25,360 nucleotides of DNA from Gemmatimonadota bacterium (GTDB lineage: Bacteria; Gemmatimonadota; Gemmatimonadetes; Gemmatimonadales; GWC2-71-9): positions 1-25,360 of the forward strand of contig QHUQ01000110.1 of the NCBI GenBank assembly GCA_003221985.1, given 5' to 3'. The stretch's first letter is position 1. Each line of letters begins with the position of its first letter. The translations under genes were made by a program, and so were the position numbers. This document shows positions 22,799 to 25,360 of the stretch, piece after piece. The notes beneath the pieces are model-generated. The model saw only the letters and a list, made by a program, of their open reading frames with translations. It was not told the DNA's origin and ran no database searches.

Positions 22799-23756
22799 GC
22801 TCTTCCTTCTAGTCGCAGGAGTTTCCTACCTCCACGCCCAGGGACGGGATGTCGACCTGTTGTACGGGCGCTGGTATAACGGCAACCAATCGAACAGCTA
22901 CGAGCTGCGCACCACGACCGCGCTCGGCGATCGGTTTGGGCAGGGGCTGGCGGCGTACGTCATCGTGCACGACAGCCTGGGCCGCAACCGAGCGTTCTAC
23001 GGCGCGGGGTGGGAATTGCAGGCGTGGCGACATCGCCAGACCTTCGGGCCGTATATGATCGCGGGCGCGGCGCTCGGCTTGTCGACTGATACCGCGCGGC
23101 AACAGCTCGCCGCGCTGTGGAGCATCGGTGGCGGGATCGAGTGGCGTCCGATCTCCTGGGCGGCTGTCGGTACGGAAGTAGTGTACCGGCTGCAGGACGT
23201 CGGGCCGCGCGGGTTCTGGCGCACGACTCCAAACGCCCGCGATGGAGTCGGGGCCTCCATCGGTTTCTCGGTGACCATCGGCAAGGCCGTGGATCGCCGC
23301 TGGCCGAGTCGAGGGCGCAACGAGGCGACGCCTCCTCTCCTCCTCGTGGCGCCCAGCATCATCACTGGTAATGCCGCCGACATTGTGAAGACAGCGCTCG
23401 ATGCGCTCGGCACGCCTTACGTGTGGGGTGGCACCGCAGCGAACGGATTCGATTGCTCCGGGCTGGTGCAATGGGCGTACGGCCAGCACGGCATTCGGCT
23501 GCCCCGCATGAGTCGCGACCAGGCACGCTCCGGAACAGAAGTCATGCCCGTCATTGAGGCCCTACGACCCGGAGACATTCTCCTCTTCGCGGCGCAGCCG
23601 GGTGGTGGCATCACCCATGTGGGGATGTACGTCGGCGAGCAGAAGTTCATTCACAGCTCGAACAGCGGGGTCAAGTTGTCGCGGCTCGAGCCCCTGGATA
23701 CCGAGGGCGCGTGGTGGGTGACGCGGTGGGTCGGGGCGAGGCGGGTGGTGCAATGA
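22782..23756 (+). CDS. Exported NlpC/P60 peptidase with N-terminal beta-strand domain
   Basis: A 324-residue exported protein. The start TTG 22782 gives a compact signal peptide (RPRIELFLLVAGVSYLHAQ, cut after HAQ); starts further upstream give an Arg/Pro-rich lead without sense. Residues 20-185 alternate polar and hydrophobic residues in a way typical of outer-membrane or surface beta-strands (DVDLLYGRWYNGN, YMIAGAALGLSTD, LAALWSIGGGIEWRPISW, GVGASIGFSVTIG). Residues 200-320 are an NlpC/P60 (C40) domain with C225 in FDCSG, H279 in ITHVGMYVG and H291 in FIHSS. Such domains cut peptide stems of peptidoglycan. The membrane-strand part is inferred from pattern only. The stop overlaps the next ATG by 4 bases. 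Confidence 0.85.
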   Translation: MRPRIELFLLVAGVSYLHAQGRDVDLLYGRWYNGNQSNSYELRTTTALGDRFGQGLAAYVIVHDSLGRNRAFYGAGWELQAWRHRQTFGPYMIAGAALGLSTDTARQQLAALWSIGGGIEWRPISWAAVGTEVVYRLQDVGPRGFWRTTPNARDGVGASIGFSVTIGKAVDRRWPSRGRNEATPPLLLVAPSIITGNAADIVKTALDALGTPYVWGGTAANGFDCSGLVQWAYGQHGIRLPRMSRDQARSGTEVMPVIEALRPGDILLFAAQPGGGITHVGMYVGEQKFIHSSNSGVKLSRLEPLDTEGAWWVTRWVGARRVVQ

Positions 23757-23977
23757 AGCGTTGCTTACAGCGTACGGTCGTAGCGTCGGTGGTGATGTCC
23801 ATGTTGAGCTGCGCCTCGCATCGCATCCCGTCCACCCTCCGCGGCTACGATATCGTCGTTCAAGAACAGGACTCGCAAAGCATCGAGCTCGCTCGGGCCA
23901 TGCGGGAGTATGGCTTTCACGTCCGGCCGAACGTCCGGGGCGGCAGAGCAGTAGTCCAAGCCCTTTCCGCCCCTTGA
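23753..23977 (+). CDS. Small lipoprotein candidate, unknown function
   Basis: A 74-residue product with a basic start (MKRCLQR), a hydrophobic stretch (TVVASVVMSML) and a Cys in SMLSCAS at residue 20, which could be a lipid-attachment site, although Met at -3 is atypical. The rest (YDIVVQEQDSQSIELARAMREYGFHVRPNVRGG) resembles a small alpha/beta fragment with no recognised family. ATG 23753 overlaps the NlpC/P60 stop by 4 bases (ATGA), suggesting coupled expression. The groESL promoter overlaps its stop codon. It is short enough that a fragment of a longer lipoprotein cannot be ruled out. Confidence 0.6.
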   Translation: MKRCLQRTVVASVVMSMLSCASHRIPSTLRGYDIVVQEQDSQSIELARAMREYGFHVRPNVRGGRAVVQALSAP

Positions 23978-24002
23978 CGCGAGCCTGATGCGCGGGCAGA
24001 TT
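23974..24002 (+). promoter_or_regulatory. Putative sigma70 promoter of groESL
   Basis: TTGACG (23974-23979), a 17-base spacer and CAGATT (23997-24002). The -35 box matches 5 of 6 and the -10 box 3 of 6. The predicted transcript start (about 24009) lies 8 bases before the CIRCE element, as expected for HrcA control. Confidence 0.5.
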
Positions 24003-24016
24003 CCCCTCGTCGTCAA

Positions 24017-24043
24017 TTGGCACTCATCTGTAGCGAGTGCTAA
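24017..24043. promoter_or_regulatory. CIRCE operator (HrcA binding site)
   Basis: TTGGCACTC, nine bases, then GAGTGCTAA. The consensus is TTAGCACTC-N9-GAGTGCTAA, so there is one mismatch, in the left arm. CIRCE is bound by the heat-shock repressor HrcA, and its place just upstream of groES is the standard one. The hrcA gene is not in the window. Confidence 0.95.
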
Positions 24044-24083
24044 CAGCTAATCAATTCAAAGAGTTACGGAGGCTTCGAGCATC

Positions 24084-24398
24084 ATGGCAACAGCAACCAA
24101 GACGAGCCAGAAGTACAAAGTCTACCCGTTGGCCGATCGCGTCGCGATCCGGCCGATGGAGGAGACGGAGACGATGAAGGGTGGGCTGTACATCCCTGAT
24201 ACCGCCAAAGAAAAGCCGATCCAGGGCGAAGTCATCGCCGTGGGGCCGGGCCGGCGGGAGAAGGGTGAGACGATCCCGATGGAGCTAAAGGTTGGCGATC
24301 GCGTCATCTACGGGAAGTACAGCGGCACGCAGGTCGAGTTGGACAACGAAGAGATCATCCTGATCAAAGAAGCCGACGTCATCGCGAAGCTCGCGTAA
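24084..24398 (+). CDS. groES: Co-chaperonin GroES
   Basis: A 104-residue co-chaperonin that forms the heptameric lid of the GroEL cage. Typical segments are [32 protein letters not shown] (a conserved strand and the mobile loop that binds GroEL; positions 14-45), [26 protein letters not shown] and [15 protein letters not shown]. It has an extra N-terminal stretch ([11 protein letters not shown]) compared with the shortest family members. GGAGG at 24068-24072 is the ribosome site. It is followed by groEL after 24 bases in the standard operon, under CIRCE control. Confidence 0.98.
   Translation: MATATKTSQKYKVYPLADRVAIRPMEETETMKGGLYIPDTAKEKPIQGEVIAVGPGRREKGETIPMELKVGDRVIYGKYSGTQVELDNEEIILIKEADVIAKLA

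Positions 24399-25360
<962 letters not shown>

Overview
This is a GC-rich, gene-dense bacterial chromosome segment from a diderm (Gram-negative-type) organism. A member of Gemmatimonadota or a nearby phylum is my inference. The basis is a Bat aerotolerance cluster with exported parts, a bacillithiol-type glycosyltransferase (BshA), a short BirA next to CoaX, a predicted outer-membrane strand domain fused to an NlpC/P60 peptidase, and a CIRCE-controlled groESL. No single feature proves the phylum. I saw no tRNA, rRNA, insertion sequence, phage gene or CRISPR array. No gap between genes exceeds about 125 bases.

Layout. (1) 1-1782, plus strand: the end of dihydroorotase (pyrC), a class II aldolase-family enzyme and a coiled-coil/zinc-ribbon protein, joined by overlaps. 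(2) 1829-2098, minus strand: rpsT, convergent with region 1 across a perfect palindrome and divergent from region 3. (3) About 2150-21759, plus strand: an almost gapless run of about 20 genes, most joined by 4-base start/stop overlaps. It starts with a site-2 protease, then scpA-scpB (chromosome condensation), an RluB-type pseudouridine synthase and a HEAT-repeat protein. Next is a MoxR/Bat cluster: MoxR ATPase, DUF58, a membrane helper, BatA, a BatB-BatC fusion, BatD, and a reading frame joining a BatD-like C-terminus to BatE. It ends with mutL, miaA, bshA, a UbiA prenyltransferase, uppP, birA, coaX and a second UbiA enzyme. (4) 21885-23977: two small membrane proteins of unknown role, an exported NlpC/P60 protein and a small lipoprotein candidate. 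(5) 23974-25360: promoter, CIRCE operator, groES and the first 312 codons of groEL.

The MoxR/Bat part is the most unusual. DUF58 is broken by an internal deletion with a frame change that removes its metal-site core. BatD changes frame just where a membrane anchor is expected. BatB and BatC form one polypeptide. Either the cluster is decaying or rearranged in this lineage, or the assembly has lost two short pieces.

The window also carries at least three kinds of inverted-repeat element: 22-base GGGGC...GCCCC palindromes (one intergenic, one inside a gene), paired arrays of a 7-base GGAGYCN unit placed inside coding sequence (the mutL linker and the miaA C-terminus), and a long 35-base-arm hairpin upstream of 21885.
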